A DNA stretch of 64,000 bases from Merluccius polli. Its lineage: Eukaryota > Chordata > Actinopteri > Gadiformes > Merlucciidae. Each line of letters opens with the position of its first letter. Positions within the stretch are counted from its first letter, which is position 1. Under the pieces are notes generated by a model, which saw only the letters and a program-made list of their open reading frames with translations, was not told where the DNA came from and did no database searches. Below are positions 10,119 to 21,695 of the stretch, piece after piece. The position numbers were made by a program, and so were the translations under genes. The stretch spans positions 62,001 to 126,000 of the forward strand of contig JAOPHQ010005693.1 in NCBI GenBank assembly GCA_030340625.1, in the 5' to 3' direction.

Positions 10119-11346
10119 TCACTGCCGGGTACACCTGCACCCAGCTCCTCCTTGCGGTCCTCCCTCGTCCTTCGGTTGAGCGGCTTTGGTGCTGTGGTTG
10201 AGATGGTACCAGGTGGACCTCCCTTCCACCTTGATGGCTGTTGGCGTTGCGTTGGTGACTTTGTATGGACCTTCTCTCCTGGGCTCGTTCCACTTTCTCC
10301 GGAACACCCTTAGGTACACCTGGTCGCCTGGTCCCACCCCCCTTGGTGGGTCGTTTCTCCACCTCTGGAATTCTGTTTCTCCTATTAGAATACAGGCTTG
10401 TGCATGGAAGTCAGTTGTCTGATATACTTTTTCAATTTTATTTATAATTGTTCTAATGGGGGCCCCTTGTGGGGCCCTCAAAATGTAGGTGAAAGCATGG
10501 GTCGACCTGTAAGCATTTCATGCGGGGTTAGCTGGTCATTCTGTTAGCTTGCATGCGATAACTCATTAGTGTTAGTTGTAGTGCATCTACCCAATTCAAT
10601 TTTCACTTGCAGAGATGTTAATTTCTTGAATGCCCCATTCACTCTTTCCACCGTTCCTTGTGACTGGGGATGGTAAACACAACCCAATCGCTGTTTGATG
10701 TGTAACTGCTGCACCACACTTTTCACCGTTTTCTGAATGAAAGCTGATCCATTGTCTGATCTAATTTCTAATTGAATTTCAAACCTTGGCAAGACTATTC
10801 TAGATAAAAACTTGATTGCAATAGTCACACTTTGATCTTTTATTGGGACCGCTTCTACCCATCTGCTGAATCTGTCAATTGACTATTAGCATGTACCTTT
10901 TACCATATACACTTTCGATCATATCAACATAGTCCAAGACCATATGTCTAAATGGTCCCCTGGGTGTGGGAATGTGTCCCAATGGAGTAGTGCTTGTTTT
11001 TCATACGTAGTTTTCCGCACATACTTCACAATCATTGAGCTGATTATCAATCATTGTTTGCAAGTATGGTGACCAAAAACCTTGTTTTCTGATTTTAAAC
11101 CTTGTTTTCTGATTTCCTTCATTACCTCCCCCCTTGCGCCATGGTGAAAACCATGCGCATCTTTAATGAGAAAATGTACCAGCCAGGTAGGTGCAACAAA
11201 ATGTCCATGCGCACCATGCCATGCACCTCTATCAATGTCTGATTATGAGTATCCAACACCTTGTATAAGGCCAAGTTAGCTAAATAATTACCTTCTGCCC
11301 GTATCCCTCCTAAGGTGCTATTCCCTTTAACCTTAACTACAGCCAA
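10119..11346 (-). pseudogene. endogenous retrovirus pol fragments (RNase H end, integrase)
   Basis: Three minus-strand fragments in pol order. 11346-11122 contains the end of RNase H (KVKGNSTLGGIRAEGNYLAN). 10828-10544 contains the integrase core with SDNGSAF and the catalytic-glutamate motif YHPQSQGTVERVNG. 10481-10119 contains the integrase C-terminal beta-barrel (GPGDQVYLRVFRRKW, then GPYKVT). Frame changes and stops separate the pieces, and the zinc-binding N-domain and reverse transcriptase are not readable. The order RNase H, integrase, envelope, LTR on one strand shows these belong with the env at 7932-9703. Gamma/epsilon-like affinity is an inference from motif spacing. Confidence 0.75.
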
Positions 11347-14300
11347 TCTAGTAGAAAGGGAAATTGCAGCCAGTAAATCCTAAACCAAATTTTGATATGA
11401 TATGGGTTTCCCATCAACCGCTTTTAAACCACGCTGTTACTAAATTTAAATCATGCACTACACCGAAAACAAACCGCAAATCCTTATATACCTTAAAAAT
11501 GACCTGTCCTAGTTATTGCCACATATTCGCTGCTTAAGCCGGAATCTATCCTATCCTCCACCTTTCAACCCAAATGGTTTCTCCTCGGATGGTTTCATCT
11601 TCTCATCACTTCATGATCAAGTGAGTCAGCGCTCAGCGACTTGGCCAAGTACTCGTGACTGTGCCTGCCTTAGGTTGTCCCGCGGTTTCAAGGTGGGATC
11701 TTACCCGTCATAGGCTAACCAGCCTTCCCTACTGGCCTGTTGCAGGATGCCGTGTATGGGAATAAATCCCTTCTGATTCTTATGTTCAGCCCATAGGATA
11801 GGTGGCTGTGGAGGAGTAGAGACAGATATCTATGACAGCTATCCATGCAGTCCTGTGTATGCGTAATGGAGACCCCACACAGTGTTAACGCTGTAATTTT
11901 GACGCGGTGGTGGACGAAGCTAACAAATAAAGATTTTCAACATAGCATAACAGCATTAGGCGTTTGCAAGGTAAACCCAAGTCTTCCCAATGTCAATAAA
12001 CAATCTAACTTGTGCATTAGATCCCTTCCCAGCAGATTGCTGAAGTACCTTTCAATGATCACTTTAACCAGGTCATTGCAAATGTTCAGAGAACATTTGT
12101 CTGACCAAAACAATTTGACAATTAAACAAATAAAACACAAACAACTAAATCAAAGACTGAACAACCTGCAATCTATTTCAACAAAACACATGACAATCAA
12201 GATATGGCTCGCCATGACAACAGAGGTGGGACTTATACCACGCAGTCCACTCTCCCCCCTTGGAGACACACCTCCTGTTAGACCTAGGCAACCCAGAGCA
12301 AACTTTCTTTCAACAGTTTCAACACCAAACTATGGAGGTATTAACCTAATGATGGACTTATTTTATTGTTACACACCAACACTGCGTATCAGGTTTTTGT
12401 CTTGTAATAACTACCGCGCTCCCGCAGGGTCCTTTTAGGGCGGGTTCCACTTCCTCAGTTTGGTGAGGGGGAATTTCCCTGAACTCTTACAAGAGTCCCC
12501 AGCGCTGGTTGACCCCTGGACTTCTGTGGACGAGCGGTAGAGGAGATAACTTTTGATTTAAATGAATAGTACCCAACTTAAATGAGCTGTTGGTCTGCTA
12601 ATTGTCCCACAAAACACTAAAACACTTTAACACACACAGTTGTAAAATAAATTCACAGAGAAAACACGAAAACAAATAACAGACACTAATACATCATTGA
12701 TCTCTACATGTGTACTTTCTATGTCCCATCAGACCTTTAACTGTTCTAATGTTCACAGCGCTTTCTTTATTATGTTTTTATTCTAACCCCTCTAAGTCCT
12801 GCGATCCCCATGGGATATACTGAGCATGTTGTCCCTTTACCACTTTGCACTGTAAGGCGACCTTGTGTGTTTTAAAAGGCACCTTCAAATAAAATGTATT
12901 ATCATTATTATTATTATTAGTAGTAGTAGTAGTAGTAGTAGTATAGGGTAAACTCCTGCATAACTCTTTGGCGCTGTTGTCTTCCTTTGCGTCTTCTAAG
13001 TTCCTCTTGTAAGTCGAACACTAGGGGAACTTGCGCTGATCTACCGCTGCTGGGCTCGGCCCCCTCCTTTTCTTTCCCTGGAGTCTGACTGAAGCTCTCT
13101 CCCTCATGGCTGCGCTCTGCTGTCATCTCCATCTGACTGTCTTTTGACTTTCTTCCTTTCTTACCCCCCTCGTCTCCATCACTATTACAATCGCTATCAC
13201 TACTCCACTCTTTCACTGTTCTTCTAATTCTTTTCTTTTATTTGAACAAACTTGCTTCATATTACTGACAAGTTGGCACTTAAAAATAATCTATCAGCTT
13301 TTACACAAAAACACTTTTTTATTGCAGTAATTACATCTGTTAACGTAGTTATTTATGAATTTAAAAGTCTCGATAATAAAATTCATGATCAGGTAATGTT
13401 TCCTAGTATGTTTTTTATCCCTACTAGCCATTTCTAATACAATTTTTCTCTTTCCCCTTTTTAATTTATTTATTTTCTTTCCTTTTTTGTTAACCTTGTA
13501 ATTTATTATAATTTTGAAAGTCTCAATAATATAACTCATGATCAAGTAAGGACTACCAATAAACAGCATTATTGTACTAGGCTTCATTCTGCCTTCTCCC
13601 CTCTTGCAGTTCCAAGAGTGCAGTAGGGGCATGACCACGCGTCTGTGTAACCTGTAGCTCCTCCTAAAATCCTCACATGCGCAGTTCACTTGTTAACGTG
13701 ACTTCAGAGAGAGCAGAGTCTGTCCAATGCTCTTCTGAATCAGAGGGGGAAACCTGGTGGCCCCCCGACTAGAGAATTATTCGCAACGCCCCTGCAAGTC
13801 TTTCTCTACGTCAGCCAGCAGCTTATTAATCTAAACAGTTTCACATTTTCAAGAAATGATAGGAATTCTTTCTTCAATATTTACATGAGGAGTCGTCACT
13901 CCCACAATTAGACCACTTGTCATTAATAATATTTAGAGCTCAATTTACAAATAAGTAACTTCATTCACACATATTTAGCACACTCACGCAACTTATTAAT
14001 ATCTATAACCGCTGTTTATTCTACTTTTTCCTTTCCAGTCTCTCACATATCTGTCGCAAAGAACAAACATAGACTAAAATTAGCTTTAGGCCTAATGATA
14101 CACATTAATTTTCTTACGCGCCAAATAATAGACTGGCCAACGCCTTTTTTTTTTCTTTTCTTTGTCTCCTCGACCCCCACCTTTTCTGATTCCTAACTTC
14201 TCCTCTAGCCTCGCTCTTTTCCTTTTTTTTTTTCTTCTCTGAGTTGCGGCTCCCCCGGAGCTGCTCGACCCCCACCTTTTCTCACTGTTCTCCTCTCCTT

Positions 14301-14500
14301 CTTTCTCACCCCTGCTCTCTATACAGGCTCCCCAAACCACTCTGCTTAACCTTATCACCTAACTACTATAAACACTATTCTTAATACTATTTATTTGAGC
14401 TTATTTTACTCGTTAGTTTAACAACTTTTCTTTATCTCTGCCGATTGGAATGTGCTCCCCTCCCACCTTTCTCCAACCCATCTCCAACCCAAACTAAAAC
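11347..14500 (-). other. decayed retroviral 5' region, possible gag remnant at 12917-13216 and 14092-14358
   Basis: No reverse transcriptase, protease or capsid motif can be read. A minus frame at 12917-13216 is acidic then basic (SDSDCNSDGDEGGKKGRKSK) and could be a gag linker. Another at 14092-14358 is very Lys/Arg-rich. Both are compositional hints only. An L2-type tail interrupts at 12780-12943. A roughly 50-bp AT-rich segment occurs twice in direct orientation (about 13339-13395 and 13493-13552). No 5' LTR matching 6240-6884 was found. Confidence 0.35.
12780..12943 (+). repeat. L2/SINE-type 3' tail with (ATT)n and (AGT)n
   Basis: The segment with TGTAAGGCGACCTTGTGTG, then CAAATAAAATGTATTATC, is the common 3' end of fish L2-mobilised repeats and is followed by (ATT)n. 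A run of AGT units continues to about 12943. Confidence 0.6.
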
Positions 14501-14549
14501 AACAAACTAGCTTGCTTTGGAGCATGTGTTGAGTAATCCAGGAAGTGTT

Positions 14550-15660
14550 TAGTGGAGCGCTTATCGAGGCATGTACCAATTGGGGGCGGTGATGTCATTG
14601 ATGACAGATGAGGCCTCGTCGGCTCAACGTTAGTGGCGTGATTCGCTGACACATAAAAGCGTCCCCTGTCTCCCCCGCGCGATTTGACATCTCAGTGAGA
14701 GTTTCGGTCGTTTTCATGGAGCCTGCAAGAAAGAGGAAACATTCCCCAGTATGGGAACATTTTGATCTCATTTCTCCTAATAAGGTAAATGTACTTATTT
14801 TTTTATGGTCTATGGTTTATGGTCTTTTTTTATCCAAAACATATAGTTGCATTTATATAAGACTACACGTTTTATGTATGTGATTCCATAGTCTACTAGC
14901 CTATCATTCTTCACCCTATTTTTAAAAAATATATATTTAATTTTATTCCAAGGTCAAGTGTCTGTTGTGTGCAAAGGAGTTGGGCTACAACAACAACACC
15001 TCATCAACAGAGGTGCACCAACCCAAGGTGAGTCCAATTGAAATGCTATTATAATTACACACTCTTCCAATTTTGTTATGATATTGGTTTATCAACCACA
15101 ATGATAATGACATTAACAGAACTGATACAGTATTCATAAAGCTTCTGTTGTTTTCTTCCAGTGACCAGGAAGCAGGAGCTGGATGAGGCCTTGGTCTCCA
15201 TGATTGTGGGAGACACACAGCCTTTTAGCATTGTGGAGGATCAGGGATTTAGGAATTTTGTTGCAAAATTAGATCCAACCTATGTAATCCCAACAAGGAA
15301 GGTGTGTTTGGTAACAAAGTGTGAAGGTAGTTTTACATATACAGAATGTAACTGCAGTTAGTTTAACATCTGACTACATATGCCTACCTGGCTTTAACAT
15401 GCCACTACATTGATGCAAGCACGACACTCAGGTCAACTGTCCTGGGAGTGGTGTATTTCCCTGACAAACACACTGCTGTAAATTTAGCAACTGTCAAAAC
15501 CTCACTCATGGAGGAATGGGGGACAGGAGCTAAAGTGACGTGTCTAGTCACTGATGGTGCAGCCAACATGCTGGCTTGTGGCAGGACACTGAGGCTGTGC
15601 CATGCCATCTGTGTGGCTCACACCTTAAACCTAATCGTGAAGTGTCTTGATTTGACCCGT
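14550..15660 (+). pseudogene. hAT transposase relic, ZBED type
   Basis: Coding pieces of a BED-finger hAT transposase. An ATG exon at 14716-14784 (SPVWEHFDLISPNK) ends at GTAAAT. A second at 14953-15027 (VKCLLCAKELGYNNNTSST) holds the Cys pair of the BED finger, but the His half is missing. A third at about 15162-15299 (QELDEALVSMIV, then FVAKLDPTYVIP) follows. The RNase H-like core at about 15411-15657 contains LVTDGAANM and CVAHTLNLIVKC. The C-terminal hAT dimerisation block is absent. Loss of the second finger half, an acceptor that puts TGA in frame, and the missing end all indicate a dead copy. Confidence 0.75.
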
Positions 15661-16783
15661 GCTGTCCACTATCCAAACAAAGGCAAGGAGGCTGATGGGG
15701 TATTTCCAGAGCCCATCAAAAATCCATATCAGTTGCACAAGCACGTATACCACCCTCTTCACTGTTCACAAGCACAATCCTCTTCAAATCATCTTCCTCC
15801 ATAAGCACAACAGTCGTCCTTGTTAAAACACAGTAGCACTTCAAAACAAAAATTGTCCTGTCAATGTCATCTTTGTTACTGTCTTATCAGACATTGATGA
15901 AAATTACATATTGAAACACAATATTCCACTTCTTTCTATGTTACACAGGAATGCACATGCAGATAGAAATTGTATTTATTTGGATCAATACATGAACCAA
16001 TATATAAAAGTGAACGTAATTCTCATTCATGGCATGAATTACTCCTGTAGCACTTTTTGACCAATAGGGGGGTTTGTGTGCACATGAAGCCTCGAGAAAT
16101 GAACCTATTTGCGAACCACTTGGCTGGAAAGCCTCAAAGCCTAATCAAGCCCCATCTGCCCATCACTACAACAAACTAACAAAACAAAACTCCAGCACTG
16201 AAAAACATGCTGGGGAATCAGGGGAAAAACTCCCCCCCTGTACTTGTGTATCGGGCAGTGGCTCGAGAGAGAGTGAGGCTCCCACTCAGTCCTCCTCAAA
16301 TAGTCATCTGTTGATTGGCACCAATCCTGGACAGGTGTGCTTTCCTGGAGGATAAAACAGACAAGAGAGAGGGCGCCAGAGCACAACAGAGGGAGAGAGA
16401 CACAGGAGAGCGAGAGCAAGCAACCAGTCGGGCGCAACTGCGCCCCTACAGGCTCACACGTAACAGGGTCCAAGTGGGAGAGGCATGAAAAGATGAGACA
16501 TGAAAAAGACAAAAGAAAAAGGGGGGAAAGGAGTGCCGGACCTCCACCTCTTTTTAGGAAGTAGATACATGGCACTCCACATCAAACATGCCACGGCCCC
16601 ATCCAGAGAAAACAAAACTACAGCAATGGACAATAGATAATTCTACTTTTTTAAAACAGATCTGAGGACACCAGTATATTTTAATTTGCCTCTGTCTTAT
16701 GCTTTCATTGAGAAGTTTTTAAAACATTTTAACTTTAAAATGAGGATTTTAATGTTTTAACTAACCACCGCTCTATAATTACA
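15661..16783. other. no gene seen; repeat debris
   Basis: Sequence after the hAT relic. A block at about 16040-16140 (GCACATGAAGCCTCGAG, GAACCACTTGGCTGG) could be the far end of that hAT, since similar words (ATCGAGGCATGT) occur near 14570, but no duplication proves it. Purine-rich (GAGA) sequence lies at 16355-16420. Both-strand ORFs here lack family features. Confidence 0.4.
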
Positions 16784-17456
16784 GTCGCGCAGGAATGGGA
16801 AGCAGTGAGTCCAGTGCGCGGGCTTGGATTCGGCGAGCCCAAAACCGTTTGGCGCAATGTGAACCATCCTGCTCTCCCCAACAGACTCCGGGACCTGTCG
16901 TGGATGGCGGCTCATGAGATCCTCCCGGTCAGGGCCGTCATGCACTCCCGGGGCATGTCAGCATCCCAAACATGCCCCCAACCAGGTTGTGGCACGCCTG
17001 AGTCGGTGAGGCATCTGTTCTGGGAGTGCAGCGCTGCTGGAGACCAGTGGGCAATGGCCAGCTCCCTGCAATTCCTGTACTTACCAGCAAGAGAGGTCCT
17101 GACAGCCAAACTAGTGCTGTATGGGGTGAGCCAAAAAAATCAGCAACCATCAGACTATTCTAAGCAGTGGCTCACCCTGGCCACCATCAAAGACGCCATA
17201 TGGACCTCCAGAAACTTGATGGTAAGGAAGCACATGCAGATCCCCGTGGCTGTGATCCGGATGGCTGCAGCCACAGTCCAAGTGGCCATTGTTGCATGCG
17301 GCAGGCCTAGGACACAGCCACAAAGAAGAATCGCCTGTGTGCTTATTCGGACGTGGGAGCCGGAGCCACACAAGGAAAGGTCAAGGCAGCGGCGGCCACC
17401 TGGCTCTCTGGGTGAGGCAAGTGGGAAGAAGCAGAGGGGGGGAATCTCCTCTGAGC
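16784..17456 (+). pseudogene. Tx1/L1-like LINE ORF2, C-terminal part
   Basis: A 5'-truncated LINE. The frame from about 16784 matches the end of Tx1-type ORF2 behind the reverse transcriptase: a thumb-like segment (VWRNVNHPALPNRLRDLSW), then the Cys-rich C-terminal motif CPQPGCGTPESVRHLFWEC, then helices that include LATIKDAIWTSRN. The frame decays after about 17330. The hAT element is inserted at 17449-17456/33573-33580 (8-bp duplication), so the LINE remainder lies beyond 33581. Confidence 0.72.
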
Positions 17457-17528
17457 CACAGGCGCCGATCCCGTGGGTGCGCCGGTGCTTGAGCACCCAC
17501 TGAAAAGGTTGAGCACCCACTGGGGGAT

Positions 17529-17975
17529 TAGCCTGGCTCCGCCCTCTGACGTACTTCCGCTCAATTTTCATTTCCCTTCAGTACTAGGTCTGGGTATTCG
17601 GCATATTCGCGGGTTTTCTCCCGGTAAAGTTTTACCGGTCCAATCAGCGAACAGGAGGCGCGGCCTGAGAACAGTGACGTAGAGGTCGTGCGCGAATTTC
17701 AGTGATTGAGCGTAAATACGGAGGCGGGCGGAACCAGGCTAATGCTAATGCTCACTGCATCTGCCGTTTGTATACTGCGCGCAACGTGGTTTCTGGCGCA
17801 TGAAATACGTCACGACCAAACGTTAGCGATTGGTTATGGCAGATTCGGAGTGGCACTGGGCAGAGCCAATAGTTTTAAACTTCAACAGAGCACCCGCCTT
17901 CAGTTAGTTAACAATTGTCAATGGTGAGTGGCCTGTACAAATGAAATGTAGTACGAGAGGCTGGTGACCAGGCTA
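17529..17975. mobile_element. MITE with 9-bp duplication
   Basis: Termini TAGCCTGG and CCAGGCTA enclose 447 bp. They are flanked by the perfect 9-bp direct repeat CTGGGGGAT (17520-17528 and 17976-17984). A 9-bp duplication points to a Mutator-like mobiliser, although the short terminal repeats are atypical. No coding. It sits in the 5' part of the hAT. Confidence 0.75.
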
Positions 17976-18084
17976 CTGGGGGATAGCCATCAAAGAAAAA
18001 AAAGAATGAATAAATAAAACTGCATCTTTAAAATGAACTGCACCTATCTGAATCACATAATCCAATGAAAAGTATTACAGCTCT

Positions 18085-18180
18085 GTGCGTGAGCATAGTC
18101 CCGTCACTTAGTGACAGCCAATATCATTGGCTAACGGTTAGCCAATGATATCGGCTATTGACGGTCACTAAGCAATGGTC
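18085..18180. repeat. long imperfect palindrome in the hAT 5' region
   Basis: Arms TTAGTGACAGCC...ATCATTGGCTAAC and GGTTAGCCAATGAT...GGTCACTAA are complementary over about 36 bases around a centre near 18136. It may be a transposase-binding subterminal structure or a captured fold-back. Confidence 0.7.
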
Positions 18181-19484
18181 TGTCGTGTACACACAATATT
18201 TGAAGTACGGTTGCTTATCGATGGATACAAATTGTCAAATTTGTTATTAAAAAAACAAAAGAAATCGCGTCTACCACCAATTTTCCCACCAGCAGCAGAG
18301 GCGGTGGCGGCAGCGGTAGCAGCATCACCAGCGACACGGACAGCAGCAAGGGTCACAGCAGGGAAGAAAGTACCAGGCTAGCTGGAAAGCTAAATTCCTG
18401 TGGATTCTCTATGATGCAGCAAAAAACTAAGTGCTCTGTGAAGTATGTTCAGCTGCTAACAAAATGCATGCCCCATTACCATGTACAGGACATGACCTGG
18501 ATTCTTACAAGGCGTTTGTAAAAGATGGCTTTTGCGGTTGGGGTAAAGCAATGGAAAGATTTCGATGCCACAAGAAGTCAAATGTTCATTGAGCTGCTGC
18601 TAGCATCGCAAGTGCTGCTAATGCTGGAGTTAATGTAGCAACTGCTCTCTTTGCCGCTAAGCAAAAAGAAATGGCTGAGGCAATAACTGCGTTGTACAAT
18701 ATACAATGTACAATATCTAGCATGTCAAGGACTAGCCATTCGGGGTCATGTAGACACAGAGTCAAACTTGAGGCAGTTGCTGAACTTGCATGCACCAGAC
18801 ATCCCAGAACTACATTCCTGGCTGGCTCGCAGTGAGTCGAAGTGGCTTTCCCATGACATTCTCAATGAAATGTCATGTGAAATGTTTTTTCTCCATAATC
18901 TTGGACGAGACGGCGGATATCACCGTCAAGGAACAGGTGTCTGTGTGTTTCAGTGTTGTTACTGAATGTCTGGAAATAGAGGAACTTTTTATTGGATATT
19001 ACCAGACCGCTAGCACAACCGGGGATGCACTTTTAGAGGTCAGTGTTACGATGGTGCATCGAATATGTCAGGGATCCGAAATGGTCTGCAGGCACGCGTA
19101 TAAGAACAGGAGCCTTGAGTGCTTTACGTCCACTGTATGGGACATGTGATGAACTTGGTCATGCAGGATGTCGCCCATAACATTCCCGAGTGTCAGAACT
19201 TCATGTCACTTATTCGTGACCTGATAACACTGATATGAAATTCATCTCTTCTACTCCAGCTCTTGACGGAGGCGGTCACATTTTTTCTCTCTCCTTCCCC
19301 TTATCTCCCAGCTTCGCTCTCTAGTTTGTCTTGTCCTGTCCTGTCTACTCTATACTCAAGAGACTCTCTCTACACTGCTCTCCAACTAAAAGTCATCAAC
19401 ACAATTGACACCATCTTCTCAACGAGAAGACCCGGGTCGGGGGACCCACCATGCCCTTCCGGAACGGTGGCAGCCGGCTACGTG

Positions 19485-19871
19485 ATGGACTTGTGGGAGA
19501 AGTGGAGGCCTGTGTGCCTGGCGGCCCTCTCCGTGGAGGACATTGAAGATGTCTACATATTTGGAGCCATCATTACAGGGGTTTCGCTGATTGGATTAGG
19601 CTTTGCCCTGGTATTTCAACAAATTCTGGGATCGGTGGCTGTCGCCCAGAGCGGCCATCAGGATATTAAGGAAGTGGTGGTAGCTGTCAAAGGCCCCTTA
19701 ACGCTGCCTGCCATGATTGATGGACTGGGCAGAGCTGTTGGCACTCAGGCGGGGACTATGAACCGTTATATGGACAACACCGTGGATGTGAACCGTAAGT
19801 TGGATGTCATCATGGAGAAGCTCACAGCTCTGCAAAGACCATATGGAGACCATATTGGACTAAGAGAGTAG
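19485..19871 (+). CDS. single-pass membrane protein ORF, unknown family
   Basis: A 128-residue protein counted from the in-frame ATG at 19485; the frame is open further upstream to 19263. It starts MDLWEKWRPVCLAALS, followed by a hydrophobic helix at about residues 24-46 (FGAIITGVSLIGLGFALVF), then an amphipathic region rich in Val/Gln and charged residues with heptad-like spacing (DVNRKLDVIMEKLTALQ). No enzyme motif, Cys pair or signal-cleavage site is visible. The layout (short N-terminus, one membrane anchor, C-terminal coiled-coil-like stretch) recalls small fusogen-like or scaffold proteins, but that is only a resemblance. An ATG in a better Kozak context (CCACCATG, 19451) lies in another frame. 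Function unknown. Confidence 0.45.
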   Translation: MDLWEKWRPVCLAALSVEDIEDVYIFGAIITGVSLIGLGFALVFQQILGSVAVAQSGHQDIKEVVVAVKGPLTLPAMIDGLGRAVGTQAGTMNRYMDNTVDVNRKLDVIMEKLTALQRPYGDHIGLRE

Positions 19872-20690
19872 GTTGAAAGTGGATCTCTACTCGCCCCAAG
19901 ACCAAACACCCACAATCTTATCTTTCGGCCTCCCCCCCATCCAGCATTGCCTCGGCCAAGGCCACTGCTGGAACACAACAATCCCCCGGAGGACGATGCG
20001 GAGAGACGCTCTTGCCCACCCCACCCCCAACGAACACCTGTTAGTTGTTGACTCTCTCTGGGACCTGTTCAAGGCCGTCTCCATGACACCGGGACGGTGG
20101 TGCCAGGCGAGGCGACTCTCCAGGCCTACATACACATACATGCATACATATACATACATACAGACATACATACATCACCTCCCCACTACCCACATCCCCC
20201 GCCTTCGCCGCTTGTACCCCGGGTCTGGTAAGCGGGCCTGAGGATTGCGCCGGCTGCGGTCTCGGCTGCGTCCCCGACCAGGCTGTCTTGCTGCCAGACG
20301 TTGGATAACCTCCACCCCCACTCCCCTCTCGTGTTGCAAGTTATGTGATTCATGTTGTGAAAAAGTGTTGTAAAAGTTTATGTTTTTTGTTGCTGAGGTG
20401 TTTTTTTCCTGTTCCCACACTGTACTCCCTATAGGGACATAGTCTGGGGGTTTGTTTTTTTGTGTTTTCTGCCCCGCAAAATGCTCTGTCATCCTGCCCT
20501 GGGCCCAGTTTCCCGATAACGATGTACGATCCATCTTACGAGCCATCTTACAAATCATCTTTCGAACGATCGTTATTTTTTTCCGTGCGTTTCCCGAAAC
20601 TCCTCTTAACATGAACGCGCGTGCACAGATCTAACGATCGATCGTAGCCTTGTACCTGTCCACTGACACGGTGCTGAAATACATATTATA

Positions 20691-21235
20691 CCATGGTCTG
20701 GGTGAATACTCGATTCTGATTGGCTGGAGGGTGTAGGTTAAAAAGTACACCTACGAAAGACGTTGACGCTATGAAGACGCTATGGCCACGTTGCTTGGCA
20801 ACGCCTGCATACGGGAGATATTAAATAGTCCGCTCGACTTATAAAAAAACCCTCACGATTTTAACTCTAAAACACATTAAAGTATTATTAAATGATTAAA
20901 TATTAACAGAAATGAATGGACGACGTGGAGGCGTGAACCGCGGAGGACGGTTCTGTTAATGGACACCTCGTCGGGCATTATCCCGCTTATACCATGGTCA
21001 CTTACGAAAGAAAGAAATATTTAATCAATGAATAATACTTTAATGTGTTTTAGAGTTAAAAGCGTGAGTTTTTATTTTTATTTTTACAAGTCGAGCGGAC
21101 TATTTAATATCTCCCGTATGCAGGCGTTGCCAAGCAACGTGGCCATAGCGTCTTCATAGCGTCAACGTCTTTCCTAGGTGTGCTCCGCTCTATAATCTTC
21201 AGCCAATCAGAATCGAGTATTCACCCAGACCATGG
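20691..21235. mobile_element. fold-back element with about 220-bp inverted arms and TA duplication
   Basis: It starts CCATGGTCTGGGTGAATAC and ends with the exact complement. The arms (about 20691-20912 and 21010-21235) are nearly identical except for an insert near 20730-20750. TA flanks each end (20689-20690, 21236-21237). The unique centre is only about 100 bp. No ORF. A TA target suggests a Tc1/mariner-like mobiliser, but the family is not identified. Confidence 0.8.
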
Positions 21236-21695
21236 TAAGTAGTATTATTAGTAGACTAATAGAATAAATAGATAATAGAGTAGACTAATAGACTAAGCTA
21301 TATAGCCTATCGTAACTTCAGCGTCACCAGCTGGACATTCAGTGGTATTGGATGTGTTAACGAAGCTCGTAGCGCGTTACGAGGACAGCTGGAGCCCTTG
21401 TTAGCTACGAGCGTCTTAACGACGGTCGTTACGCAACGATGCTTTCGGGAAACGGTAGGCGTTTCTCAATCTGCGTACTTGTCCGTACTTGTGTTCTTGT
21501 GGACTTGTGAAACGTCATCAGTCGCAGCCCAAGTACTGTTCCAATTCAAAGTCCGCATCTAGCCAAGTACAGTCCAAATGCCCGGATGTGTTCTTGCTCC
21601 GCCCATTTTATCGAGGATGCATCGGGTGGTGACTTGTGTGGACTTGGGCAGCCAAGTATCCCAGAATGCATTTCGCGCACCAACCGGCGGCAACA

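Noticed and set aside
11845..12438. Plus-strand ORF of 197 codons in the retroviral region
   Set aside because: No motif, no compositional sign of coding, opposite to the retroviral sense.
16141..16575. Minus-strand ORF of 144 codons (Leu/Ser/Cys-rich)
   Set aside because: Lies over a purine-rich repeat with no signal or domain pattern that holds up.
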